Part shown: piece after piece, positions 46,463 to 53,758 of the stretch
Layout of the letters: each line of letters opens with the position of its first letter
Position numbering within the stretch: the stretch's first letter is position 1
Source: Azospirillum brasilense
GTDB taxonomy: Bacteria; Pseudomonadota; Alphaproteobacteria; Azospirillales; Azospirillaceae
DNA: 64,000 bases
NCBI RefSeq assembly: GCF_005222205.1
Contig: NZ_CP032348.1
Coordinates: 640,116 to 704,115, forward strand
Direction: 5' to 3'
Translations under genes and position numbers: made by a program
Notes under the pieces: generated by a model
Seen by the model: only the letters and a program-made list of their open reading frames with translations
The model's database searches: none
What the model was told of the DNA's origin: nothing

Positions 46463-47614
46463 TCAGAGGGACGGGCCGCCCTGAAGGAAGGCCTCGATCC
46501 GCGCCTCGTCGGCGGCGGTGTCGAAACCGGCCCGCGTCATCCAGGCGTCGTCGTGGTAGGTGTTGCGGTAGCGCTCGCCGGAATCGCAGATCAGCGTCAC
46601 CAGCGACCCGGCCCGCCCGGCCTCGCGCATCCGACCGGCGATCCAGCACAGCCCGAAGAAGTTGGTCCCGGTGGACCCGCCGACCATCCGGCCCAGCCGC
46701 CGCGACAACACCCGCATCGCCGCCAGCGAGGCCACGTCGGGCACCTTGATCATCTGGTCGACGACCTCGGGGATGAAGGACGGCTCGACGCGGGGCCGCC
46801 CGATGCCCTCGATGCGCGATCCGCGCTCACAGGTCAGCGCGGCGTCGCGGTTGACGAAGCTGTCGTAGAAGACCGAATGCTCGGCGTCGGGAACGCACAG
46901 CCGGGTCGGCAGGTGGCGGTAGCGGATGTGGCGCCCGATGGTGGCGGCGGTGCCGCCGGTGCCGGCGCTCATCACGATCCAGTCGGGCACCGGGTGGCGC
47001 TCGCTGCGCATCTGGCCGAAGATCGATTGGGCGATGTTGTCGGTGCGCCAGTCGGTGGCGCGCTCGGCGTAAGTGAACTGGTCGAGATAGACGCCGCCCA
47101 GCCGCACCGCCAGCGCCGCCGCCTCGGCGTAGATCGCCTTGGAGGATTCGACGAAGTGGCAGCGCCCGCCGTGCAATTCGATGGCGGCGACCTTCTCGTC
47201 CGAGGTGCCGCGCGGCATCACCGCGTGGAAGGGCAGGCCGAGCAGCCGGGCGAAATAGGCTTCCGACACCGCGGTGGAGCCCGACGACGCCTCGATCACC
47301 GGCGTGCCTTCGCCGATCCGCCCGTTGCAGATGGCGAACAGCAGCAGCGACCGCGCGACGCGGTGCTTCAGGCTGCCGGTGGGGTGGGTCGATTCGTCCT
47401 TCAGGTAAATGTCGATCCCGGACAGCTCCGGAACGTCGAGCTTCAGCAGCGGCGTGTCAGGCGACCGCGCCGCCTCGGTCTCCAGCAGCTCGATCGCACG
47501 CCGGGTCCAGTCGCGGCCGGTGGCCTCGGGCAGCGGGGTGTAATCGAGGCGGAACGGCTGACGGATCGAACCGGCGCCGGGAGGAAACGGCACGGTCTGC
47601 GCGGAAGCGGTCAT
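46463..47614 (-). CDS. PLP-dependent cysteine desulfhydrase (Cds1-like)
   Basis: Fold-type II PLP enzyme of the cysteine synthase superfamily, 383 aa. The Schiff-base lysine is K83 in HPTGSLKHRVARSLLLF; the phosphate-binding segment is MSAGTGGTAATIGRHIRYRH; the substrate loop VIEASSGSTAVSEAYFARLL is the S-G-S-T variant. It is longer than cysteine synthase and has the C-terminal SLVTLICDSGERYRNTYHDD. This combination matches mycobacterial-type L-cysteine desulfhydrase Cds1, which makes H2S, ammonia and pyruvate from cysteine. The next upstream gene is ridA, which clears the 2-aminoacrylate intermediate. An alternative is a cystathionine-beta-synthase-like or cysteine synthase role. Confidence 0.85.
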   Translation of the reverse strand: MTASAQTVPFPPGAGSIRQPFRLDYTPLPEATGRDWTRRAIELLETEAARSPDTPLLKLDVPELSGIDIYLKDESTHPTGSLKHRVARSLLLFAICNGRIGEGTPVIEASSGSTAVSEAYFARLLGLPFHAVMPRGTSDEKVAAIELHGGRCHFVESSKAIYAEAAALAVRLGGVYLDQFTYAERATDWRTDNIAQSIFGQMRSERHPVPDWIVMSAGTGGTAATIGRHIRYRHLPTRLCVPDAEHSVFYDSFVNRDAALTCERGSRIEGIGRPRVEPSFIPEVVDQMIKVPDVASLAAMRVLSRRLGRMVGGSTGTNFFGLCWIAGRMREAGRAGSLVTLICDSGERYRNTYHDDAWMTRAGFDTAADEARIEAFLQGGPSL

Positions 47615-47621
47615 GTCACCC

Positions 47622-48002
47622 TCAAAGCGCGATGACGGCGTCGATCTCGACCGACGCGCCGAGCGGCAGCGCCGACACCTCGACGGTCGAGCGGGCGGGG
47701 AACGGCGCCTGGAAGAAGCCGGCATAGAGCTCGTTCACCGCCTTGAACTGGGTGAGGTCGGTCACGTAGACGGTTATCTTCACCGCCTTCGCCAAGCTGG
47801 TTCCCGCGGCCTCGGCGATCGCCGCGATGTTGGTCAGGCTGCGCGCCGCCTGGGTGGGCGCGTCCGGGCCGGCGAAGGCCCCGGTGGCCGGGTCGATCGG
47901 CAGCTGGCCGGAGACGAACAGCAGTCCCCCGGCGACGCGGGCCTGGGCGTAGGGGCCGATGGCGGCCGGGGCTTTGTCCGTGGCGATGGTGTCGGTCATC
48001 AT
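47622..48002 (-). CDS. ridA: RidA-family reactive-imine deaminase
   Basis: YjgF/YER057c/UK114-family protein, 126 aa. Signature parts: APAAIGPYAQARVAGGLLFV, SGQLPIDPATGAF, LTNIAAIAEAAGTSLAKAVK, and the arginine-bearing FPARSTVEVSALPLGASVEI, where the Arg binds the carboxylate of the imine. RidA hydrolyses 2-aminoacrylate, the toxic product of cysteine desulfhydration, to pyruvate and ammonia. It sits 7 bp ahead of the Cds1-like gene and is the first gene of the cluster, which supports that job. Start is at one of two adjacent ATGs (48002 or 47999). Confidence 0.93.
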   Translation of the reverse strand: MMTDTIATDKAPAAIGPYAQARVAGGLLFVSGQLPIDPATGAFAGPDAPTQAARSLTNIAAIAEAAGTSLAKAVKITVYVTDLTQFKAVNELYAGFFQAPFPARSTVEVSALPLGASVEIDAVIAL

Positions 48003-48078
48003 CCTGATCTTTCCTGTGTTGGCCCTGTGGTGGCGGCCGTCGCCTGCTCAAAGGCCGGGCGGTCTGCCCGCGATGGCG

Positions 48079-48120
48079 GCATGCGGGTGCATGCAAAATC
48101 CTCAAAACGAAAAAGCTTTT
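48079..48120. promoter_or_regulatory. Candidate operator region between ridA and the Lrp gene
   Basis: Two GCATGC palindromes at 48079-48084 and 48089-48094 lie ten bases apart, one helical turn, followed by the perfect AAAAGCTTTT palindrome at 48111-48120. The gap is the divergent promoter of the cluster and of its DecR-like regulator. Helical-turn-spaced sites fit an Lrp-type octamer. No binding site is proved. Confidence 0.45.
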
Positions 48121-48182
48121 CTCCTGGCGGGCCAAACGAGCAAAATCATCCGTCCCAACCGCGAAGGCCCCGAGCAACCCTG

Positions 48183-48653
48183 ATGACCATCGACGCCACC
48201 GACCGGAAGATCCTGGCCGCCCTTCAGGCCGACGCGACCCTGTCGCTCGCCGACCTCGGCAAGCAGGTCGGCCTGTCCGCCACCCCCTGCTGGCGCCGCG
48301 TGCAACGCCTTGAACAGGAAGGCTATGTCCGCCGCCGCGTGGCCTTGCTGGACCGCGCCAAGCTGAACGTCGACGTGACCGTCTTCGTGGCCGTCCGAAC
48401 CAGCAAACACTCGGCGGAGTGGCTGGAGGAGTTCCGCCGCGTGGTGGCCGACATACCGGAGGTTGTTGATCTCTACCGCCTGAGCGGCGAAATCGATTAT
48501 CTGCTGCGGGTGGTCATTCCGGACATCAAGGCCTACGACGCTTTCTACCGAAAGCTCATCGAGCGCATCGAGCTTCAGGATGTCTCATCGATGTTCGCCA
48601 TGGAGGAAATGAAGTCGACAACGGAAGTCCCTCTTTCTTACGTAAAGACCTAG
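48183..48653 (+). CDS. Lrp/AsnC-family regulator, DecR/CyuR-like (cysteine-responsive)
   Basis: Lrp-type regulator, 156 aa. The helix-turn-helix is DRKILAALQADATLSLADLG then KQVGLSATPCWRRVQRLEQE; the RAM ligand domain includes VFVAVRTSKHSAEWLEEFRR, YRLSGEIDYLLRVVIPDIKA and FAMEEMKSTTEVPL. The TPCW in the recognition helix and the H-S-A/S-E-W and F-A-M-E motifs closely resemble DecR/CyuR of Escherichia coli, which senses cysteine and activates cysteine-degrading genes. It is divergent from the ridA-desulfhydrase-ATC cluster, its evident target. Stop codon lies within a small CCTAG/CTAGG hairpin. Confidence 0.9.
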   Translation: MTIDATDRKILAALQADATLSLADLGKQVGLSATPCWRRVQRLEQEGYVRRRVALLDRAKLNVDVTVFVAVRTSKHSAEWLEEFRRVVADIPEVVDLYRLSGEIDYLLRVVIPDIKAYDAFYRKLIERIELQDVSSMFAMEEMKSTTEVPLSYVKT

Positions 48654-48925
48654 AACAACTAGGATTTTACTTGTTGGTTTTCTTTTTAGACTCACGCTTC
48701 AGCAATTTTTGCGAAGCCCCTGTAGTGATTCTCAATATCGCATGGTTCGTATGAGAATTTTTTACTTTTTTGGCTGTAGCCATGCATCATCGTAGAAAAT
48801 TTTTCTACAAATTAGGCGTTTTTCACAAAATTCATCCTGGGATTGGCAGCAAACCAGATGGGTCGGGTGTTTGTAAGCCCCGTCATGGCGTCCCCTTCCG
48901 CGCAGCAATCGCCTCGGCATCAAAT
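48654..48925. other. AT-rich intergenic island with stacked inverted repeats, no gene seen
   Basis: The base composition falls well below that of the rest of the window. Inverted repeats: CCTAG/CTAGG (48649-48663) at the Lrp gene end, ATTCTCA (48728-48734) with TGAGAAT (48752-48758) followed by TTTTTTAC and a second T run, GCATGG (48740-48745) with CCATGC (48780-48785), and GTAGAAAATTTTTCTAC (48792-48808). The T runs suggest transcription termination after the Lrp gene. Small open frames here are not convincing. It could hide a small RNA or be a trace of inserted DNA. Confidence 0.55.
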
Positions 48926-49066
48926 CCCTCTCCCGCCCCGGGAGAGGGTGCCCGCGTAGCGGGCGGGTGAGGGTAGAACCGAGGATCAGGGCGCTGATTC
49001 TCGGCAGGCCCTCACCCTTCCCACGCTTCGCGCGGGCCCCTCCCCTCTCCCGGGACGGGAGAGGGG
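48926..49066. repeat. GC-rich palindromic intergenic repeat
   Basis: CCCTCTCCCGCCCCGGGAGAGG at one end and CCCCTCTCCCGGGACGGGAG at the other flank a GGCGGGTGAGGG...CCCTCACCC pair. It belongs to the family seen at 2.43 and 10.63 kb. It stands before the first IclR gene. Confidence 0.78.
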
Positions 49067-49157
49067 ATATCACATGCGAGTGTCTCGCCTCCCTCTGGGC
49101 CGGCGCTCCGCCCCCGTTGCCTATTGCCTGCGCAAAGCGGGCGGTCTATATGCGTCA

Positions 49158-49176
49158 CGTCTCACTCAATGAGACG
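49158..49176. promoter_or_regulatory. Inverted repeat CGTCTCA-N5-TGAGACG, candidate IclR operator
   Basis: CGTCTCACTCAATGAGACG has perfect 7-bp arms with a five-base spacer and ends 25 bases before the start codon of the first IclR gene. Its core GTCTCACTCA recurs, inverted, before the second IclR gene (50175-50184). Autoregulation by an IclR protein is the simplest reading. Confidence 0.6.
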
Positions 49177-49201
49177 CTGAAACCGCCAGGGCAGGCGAAC
49201 C

Positions 49202-50014
49202 TTGAAAACGCGCAGCACTCAGACTCCCGACGCCGCCGCCAACGTCCCAGAAGACGCGGCCAAGCCGAAGGCGGCCGCCACAGACCGGACCTTCGCGATC
49301 CTGGAACTGGTCGCGTCGGCCTCCGGCCCGCTGGCGGTGAAGACCATCGGGGCGACGCTCGGCCTGCCCAAGCCGACCGCCCACCGCCTCGTCAACGGCC
49401 TGATCGAGAAGGGCCTTCTGGCGCGGGACCTGGAAACGCGCGACGTCATCATCGGCGTCGAGGCGGCGCGGCTGGCGGTCGGCATTCTGCGCGCATCGCT
49501 GTCCCGCGCGCCGGTCCGCTCCGTGCTGCGCGCGGTCAGCGCCGAGTTGGGGGAAACCTGCAACGTCGGCGTCCTCGACGGCGGCGACGTCGTCTATCTC
49601 GACCGCGTGGAGGTCGAGCACTGGCCCCTGCGCCTCCAGTTCGGCGTCGGATCGCGCGTGCCGATGCACTGCACGGCCATGGGCAAGCTGTTCCTCGCCA
49701 CGCTGCCGGACGGTATGCGCAGCCGCCTGCTCGCCTCCGGTCCCTTCTCCGCGCAGACCGCCCACACCCTCACCGATCCGGACGCGCTGGCCGCCGAGCT
49801 GGAGCGCATCGCCGCGCGCGGCTACTCGCTCGACGACGAGGAGTATGTGGTGGGCGTGTTCTGCGTGGCCGTGCCGATCCTCTCCTCCACGGGCCGGATG
49901 GTGGCAGCCATCGCCGTGCAGGCCCCGAAGGTCAGACTGTCGCACGACCGCGTCGAGCAGGTCCTGCCCATCCTCCGCCGCGGCGCCGAGGCCCTGTCCG
50001 CGCAGTTCGGATAG
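49202..50014 (+). CDS. IclR-family transcriptional regulator (copy 1)
   Basis: IclR-type regulator, 270 aa. The winged helix (about 28-90) reads TDRTFAILELVASASGPLAV then KTIGATLGLPKPTAHRLVNG; the effector domain has LGETCNVGVLDGGDVVYLDR, SRVPMHCTAMGKLFLATLPD and YVVGVFCVAVPILSSTGRMV. The start is a TTG at 49202: an in-frame stop (49178-49180) lies just upstream and no ATG or GTG follows before the helix-turn-helix. GGGCAGG precedes it. It is paralogous to the next gene and probably controls the downstream sulfonate-type operon. Confidence 0.87.
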   Translation: MKTRSTQTPDAAANVPEDAAKPKAAATDRTFAILELVASASGPLAVKTIGATLGLPKPTAHRLVNGLIEKGLLARDLETRDVIIGVEAARLAVGILRASLSRAPVRSVLRAVSAELGETCNVGVLDGGDVVYLDRVEVEHWPLRLQFGVGSRVPMHCTAMGKLFLATLPDGMRSRLLASGPFSAQTAHTLTDPDALAAELERIAARGYSLDDEEYVVGVFCVAVPILSSTGRMVAAIAVQAPKVRLSHDRVEQVLPILRRGAEALSAQFG

Positions 50015-50157
50015 TCCCTCCTACCCCCATCGTTCTTCAAAACCGGACGTTTCATCGCCCGAGCCGCGGGATGCCGGCCGGGCATGCCCCCGTATGTTCG
50101 GATAATTGGGCACACGAACTTTTTGGGCTTGCGCGACCCAGGGTCCTGTGAGTTAAT

Positions 50158-50184
50158 GATACAAATCGTATCGCTGAGTGAGAC
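50158..50184. promoter_or_regulatory. Candidate operators before second IclR gene
   Basis: GATACAAATCGTATC (50158-50172) is an inverted repeat with 5-bp arms and spacer of five. Directly behind it, TGAGTGAGAC (50175-50184) is the reverse complement of GTCTCACTCA in the operator of the first IclR gene. Two kinds of sites side by side suggest control by both IclR proteins. Confidence 0.55.
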
Positions 50185-50225
50185 CAAGAGGCCGGGCGAT
50201 ACGCTTCCAGTCACGGGGAGGAACG

Positions 50226-51113
50226 ATGACGCGGAAGATCGCCTTGGGCTCCGCCCCGTTGCAGGAGCCCCGCGAACCGACCACCGAAGACGTTGCCGAC
50301 ACCAACGCTGCCGACAACAACTCCGCCGACCGCCGGCCCCTCGCCGACCGCGTCCTGGCCTTGCTGGACGCGGTGGCCGGGGCGGGGCAGCCGATGGCCG
50401 TCAAGGACATCGCCGAGAAGCTGGCCCTGCCGAAGCCGACCGCGCACCGGCTGATCGCCATGCTGGAGGAACGCGGCTTCCTCGCCCGCCCGATCGACGG
50501 CCGGCTGGTGACCGTCGGCCCGAAACTGCGCACCCTGGCGCTCAACACGCTGCGCAGCTCCCTGGGCCAGGCGCCGTCGCACGCCCGGCTGCGGGCGCTC
50601 AGCCTGGAGCTGGGGGAGACCTGCAACATCGGCGTGCTGGAAGGCGGCGACGTCGTCTATCTCGACCGCGTCGAGGTCGAAGGCTGGCCGCTGCGGCTGG
50701 AATTCGGCGTCGGTTCGCGGGTGCCGCTGCACTGCACGGCGATGGGCAAGCTGTTCCTCGCCTTCCTGCCGGAGCTGCCGCGGCGGCGCCTGCTGGATTG
50801 CCTGCCGCTGCCCCGGATGGCGGCGGCGACGCTGTGCGACCCGGCGCTGTTCCGCGCCGAGCTGGAGCGCATCGCCGCCTGCGGTCACTCCTTCGATGAC
50901 GAGGAATACATGCCGGGCGTCTTCTGCGCGGCGGTGCCGATCCGCGACGGCGCGGGACGGATGATCGCCGCCCTGGCGGTGCAGGCGCCGAAAGTCCGGC
51001 TGTCGCGGGAATCGGTGGCCGACCGCCTGCCGGTCCTGCACCGCGCCGCAAGCGACATGGCCCGCGCGCTGGGCATCGACGCCGCCCCGGCCGAGCCGGC
51101 CCTCTCACCCTAA
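50226..51113 (+). CDS. IclR-family transcriptional regulator (copy 2)
   Basis: IclR-type regulator, 295 aa, from the ATG at 50226, which has GGGGAGG four bases upstream. A poorly conserved tail of about 40 residues precedes the winged helix PLADRVLALLDAVAGAGQPM then AVKDIAEKLALPKPTAHRLI. The effector domain, LGETCNIGVLEGGDVVYLDR, SRVPLHCTAMGKLFLAFLPE and YMPGVFCAAVPIRDGAGRMI, is very close to copy 1, so the pair arose by duplication. It is followed 14 bp later by the phosphotransacetylase gene, making it the direct operon neighbour. Confidence 0.9.
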   Translation: MTRKIALGSAPLQEPREPTTEDVADTNAADNNSADRRPLADRVLALLDAVAGAGQPMAVKDIAEKLALPKPTAHRLIAMLEERGFLARPIDGRLVTVGPKLRTLALNTLRSSLGQAPSHARLRALSLELGETCNIGVLEGGDVVYLDRVEVEGWPLRLEFGVGSRVPLHCTAMGKLFLAFLPELPRRRLLDCLPLPRMAAATLCDPALFRAELERIAACGHSFDDEEYMPGVFCAAVPIRDGAGRMIAALAVQAPKVRLSRESVADRLPVLHRAASDMARALGIDAAPAEPALSP

Positions 51114-51127
51114 GGAAGACGGACGCC

Positions 51128-52123
51128 ATGGCAAGGACGCTTGAGACGACCGCCGCCGGATGCCCGGCCCGGCTGATGGCGCGCAGCGCCGCCCTGGAGC
51201 CGGTTCCAACGGCGGTGGTCGCCGCAGGGTCGCCGGTTGCGCTGGAAAGCGCGCGGCGCGCCACCGATCTCGGCCTCATCGAGCCGGTGCTGGTCGGCGA
51301 TCCGGCGGCCATCGCCGACAGCGCCCGCCGGATCGGCTGGACGCTCCACGGCGCGTGCGTGGTTCCGGCACGCGACGACGCGGCGGCGGCGCGGATCGCG
51401 GTGGCGCTCGCCCGCTCCGGCGACGTCGGCGCGCTGATGAAGGGGCACATCCACACCGACACGCTGATGCTCGCGGCCCTCGACCCGAAATGCGGGCTGC
51501 GCATCGGGCGCCGCTTCACCCACGCCTTCCACATGACGCTGCCGGGGTCGAGCCGCGAGCTGGTCATCACCGACGCGGCGATCAACGTGGCGCCGTCGCT
51601 GACGACCCGGCTGGACATCATCCGCAACGCGGTGGAGCTGTGGCGGCTGGTCGGCGGCAGCGACCCGCGCGTGGCGCTGCTGTCCTGCACCGAGGAGGTG
51701 ACCGAGCGCGTGCCCTCCAGCATGGACGCCGACCGGCTGACCCGCCTGTGCCGGCAGGAGGTGCCGGGCGCGACGGTGTTCGGGCCGCTGGCGCTCGACC
51801 TCGCGGTGTCCGCCGAGGCGGCGCGGATCAAGAACCTGACCCACCCCTGCGCCGGAGCCGCCGACATCCTGGTGGTGCCGAACATCGAGACCGGCAACGC
51901 CCTGTTCAAGGCGCTGGTGCATTTCCTGGACGCGGTCGCCGCGGGCATCGTGCTCGGCGCTGCGGTGCCGATCGTCCTCACCTCGCGTGCCGACCCGCCG
52001 GCGGCCCGCATCGCCGCCGCCGCCATCGCCCAGATCGTCGCCGGGCGCCGCTCCGCCACGCCGGGCCCGCCCTATCCCGCCACCGCAGCCAAGGGAGGCG
52101 CCGCACCCGGCCTGCACGCCTGA
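51128..52123 (+). CDS. pta: Phosphate acetyl/butyryl-transferase (Pta)
   Basis: Phosphotransacetylase-family enzyme, 331 aa, of the short form without extra N-terminal domain. Segments: PTAVVAAGSPVALESARRAT, SGDVGALMKGHIHTDTLMLA, DAAINVAPSLTTRLDIIRNA, ADILVVPNIETGNALFKALV. It interconverts acyl phosphate and acyl-CoA. In sulfonate pathways, Pta takes the acetyl phosphate made by sulfoacetaldehyde acetyltransferase (Xsc) to acetyl-CoA; xsc itself is not in the window. It stands between the IclR genes and the Tct transporter on the same strand. Confidence 0.88.
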   Translation: MARTLETTAAGCPARLMARSAALEPVPTAVVAAGSPVALESARRATDLGLIEPVLVGDPAAIADSARRIGWTLHGACVVPARDDAAAARIAVALARSGDVGALMKGHIHTDTLMLAALDPKCGLRIGRRFTHAFHMTLPGSSRELVITDAAINVAPSLTTRLDIIRNAVELWRLVGGSDPRVALLSCTEEVTERVPSSMDADRLTRLCRQEVPGATVFGPLALDLAVSAEAARIKNLTHPCAGAADILVVPNIETGNALFKALVHFLDAVAAGIVLGAAVPIVLTSRADPPAARIAAAAIAQIVAGRRSATPGPPYPATAAKGGAAPGLHA

Positions 52124-52155
52124 CGGTCAAAAATAAATCCTGGGAGGGAATGCAA

Positions 52156-53145
52156 ATGCTCCGCAACGCCTTGACGCTCACCGCGGCGGTGGCCGCGCTG
52201 CTGACACCCGTCCTGTCATCCGCCCCCGCGCGCGCCGACGACTACCCATCGCGCCCCATCGAGGTCATCGCGACCTTCGGGGCCGGCGGCGGCGCCGATT
52301 TGATGGCGCGCCAGTTCGCCCGCCTCGCCGAACCGCATCTCCACGTCGCCATGCCCGTCGTCAACGTATCCGGGGCGTCGGGCAACGCCGGCCTGACGCG
52401 GGTCCTGACCAACCCGGCCGACGGCTACACGGTCGGCACGCTGATCGCGCTGTCCGTCTCCTCCTGGGCGTCGGGCCTGGGCACGGCGAAGCCGGACAAT
52501 TTCGTCTATGTGGCGATGATGCAGAACTCGCCGTCGATGCTCTACGTCTCGAAGAACAGCCCCTTCAAGACCTACGAGGAGTTCGCCGCCCACGCCAAGG
52601 CCAACCCCGGCAAGCTGCGCGTCGCCACCTCCGGCTACGGCACGCAGGACGACATCACGCTGAAGTATCTGGGAAGCCAGGGCGTGCCGGTGACCAACGT
52701 CCCCTTCGCCCGCCCCTCGGAGCGCTACGCCTCGCCCATCGGCGGCCACACCGACGCGATCTACGAGGAGCCGGGCGACGTCGCCCAGTTCCTGAAATCC
52801 GGCGACCTGCGCCCGATCGTCGTGTTCGACAAGCAGCGCCACCCCTCCTTCCCCGACGTGCCCGCCTCGGCGGAGCTGGGGCTGGACATCGGCGACCTGC
52901 CCAACTTCCGCACGCTGGCGGTGCCCGCCAGCACGCCGCCGGAGCGCGTGCAGAAGCTGCACGAGGCCGCCGCCAAGGTGCTGGCGAGCCCGGAATGGAA
53001 GGCCTTCTGCGCCGACACCTTCACCTGCGTCGACACGCTGGTGACGCCGGACCAGGCCAAGGAGGAGGTGAAGGCCTTCTACGAGACGGTGAGGGGCTAT
53101 CTGGACCGCTTCGCCACCAAGACCGTCGGCCAGACACCGGGCTGA
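52156..53145 (+). CDS. tctC: Tripartite tricarboxylate transporter binding protein (TctC family)
   Basis: Periplasmic solute receptor of the Bug/TctC family, 329 aa. Signal peptide MLRNALTLTAAVAALLTPVL ends near APARA-DDYPSRPI. The family motifs are DYPSRPIEVIATFGAGGGAD, NVSGASGNAGLTRVL and ASGYGTQDDITLKYLGSQGV. I chose the ATG at 52156 because GGAGGG ends seven bases before it; an ATG six bases upstream is too close. With TctB and TctA it imports a carboxylate, here perhaps sulfoacetate or another sulfonated acid. Confidence 0.9.
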   Translation: MLRNALTLTAAVAALLTPVLSSAPARADDYPSRPIEVIATFGAGGGADLMARQFARLAEPHLHVAMPVVNVSGASGNAGLTRVLTNPADGYTVGTLIALSVSSWASGLGTAKPDNFVYVAMMQNSPSMLYVSKNSPFKTYEEFAAHAKANPGKLRVATSGYGTQDDITLKYLGSQGVPVTNVPFARPSERYASPIGGHTDAIYEEPGDVAQFLKSGDLRPIVVFDKQRHPSFPDVPASAELGLDIGDLPNFRTLAVPASTPPERVQKLHEAAAKVLASPEWKAFCADTFTCVDTLVTPDQAKEEVKAFYETVRGYLDRFATKTVGQTPG

Positions 53146-53197
53146 GTCCGGTTCCAAATCCGCCCCACCCGTTTCATCGCTCCTCAGGGAGGGAACC

Positions 53198-53734
53198 GTG
53201 ACTCCCCTGTCCCACGGTCTTCGCCGGCTGGCGACACCCGCGGCCCTGCTCACCGGGTCGCTTCTTCTCTCGCAACACATCGTGCGCGACAGCACCATGA
53301 TCGCCGGCCTGCCGGACCCGGTGGGACCGACGGGATGGCCCCGGCTGATGCTGGGCGCGGTCGGGCTGTGCGCCCTGATCTGGATCGCCAAGGAACTCCT
53401 GGCGCTGCGGCGCGCGGTCCACCAGCAGAAACCGGTCGACGAGGAATACGAAGGCTACGCCAATGGCCGGGCCATGATCGGGCTGGGGCTGGTCGTCCTC
53501 TACGGCCTCGCCCTGCCGCAGCTCGGCTTTCCGGTCGCCACCCTCGCCTTCGTCGCTTTGTGGTGCGTCATCGGCGGCATCCGGCGCCCGCTGACGCTGG
53601 CTCTGGTCACCGGCATCGGCTGCGTGGTGCTGCTCTACGTCTTCGTCCTCCTCGCCCAGATGCCGCTGAACCGCGGCCATGGCGTCTTCGACGACTTCAC
53701 CGTCGCGCTTTACCGCCTGCTCGGCATCTACTGA
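53198..53734 (+). CDS. tctB: Tripartite tricarboxylate transporter small membrane subunit (TctB family)
   Basis: Inner-membrane protein with four hydrophobic segments, 178 aa. The typical TctB pattern is DPVGPTGWPRLMLGAVGLCA (the G-P-x-x-x-P loop after the first segment) followed by a variable cytoplasmic loop and LVVLYGLALPQLGFPVATLA. GTG start with AGGGAGGG just upstream. Sequence is poorly conserved in this family, so the call rests on topology and on TctC and TctA neighbours. Confidence 0.85.
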   Translation: MTPLSHGLRRLATPAALLTGSLLLSQHIVRDSTMIAGLPDPVGPTGWPRLMLGAVGLCALIWIAKELLALRRAVHQQKPVDEEYEGYANGRAMIGLGLVVLYGLALPQLGFPVATLAFVALWCVIGGIRRPLTLALVTGIGCVVLLYVFVLLAQMPLNRGHGVFDDFTVALYRLLGIY

Positions 53735-53758
53735 GCCGGCCACCGGAAGGATCGTCCC

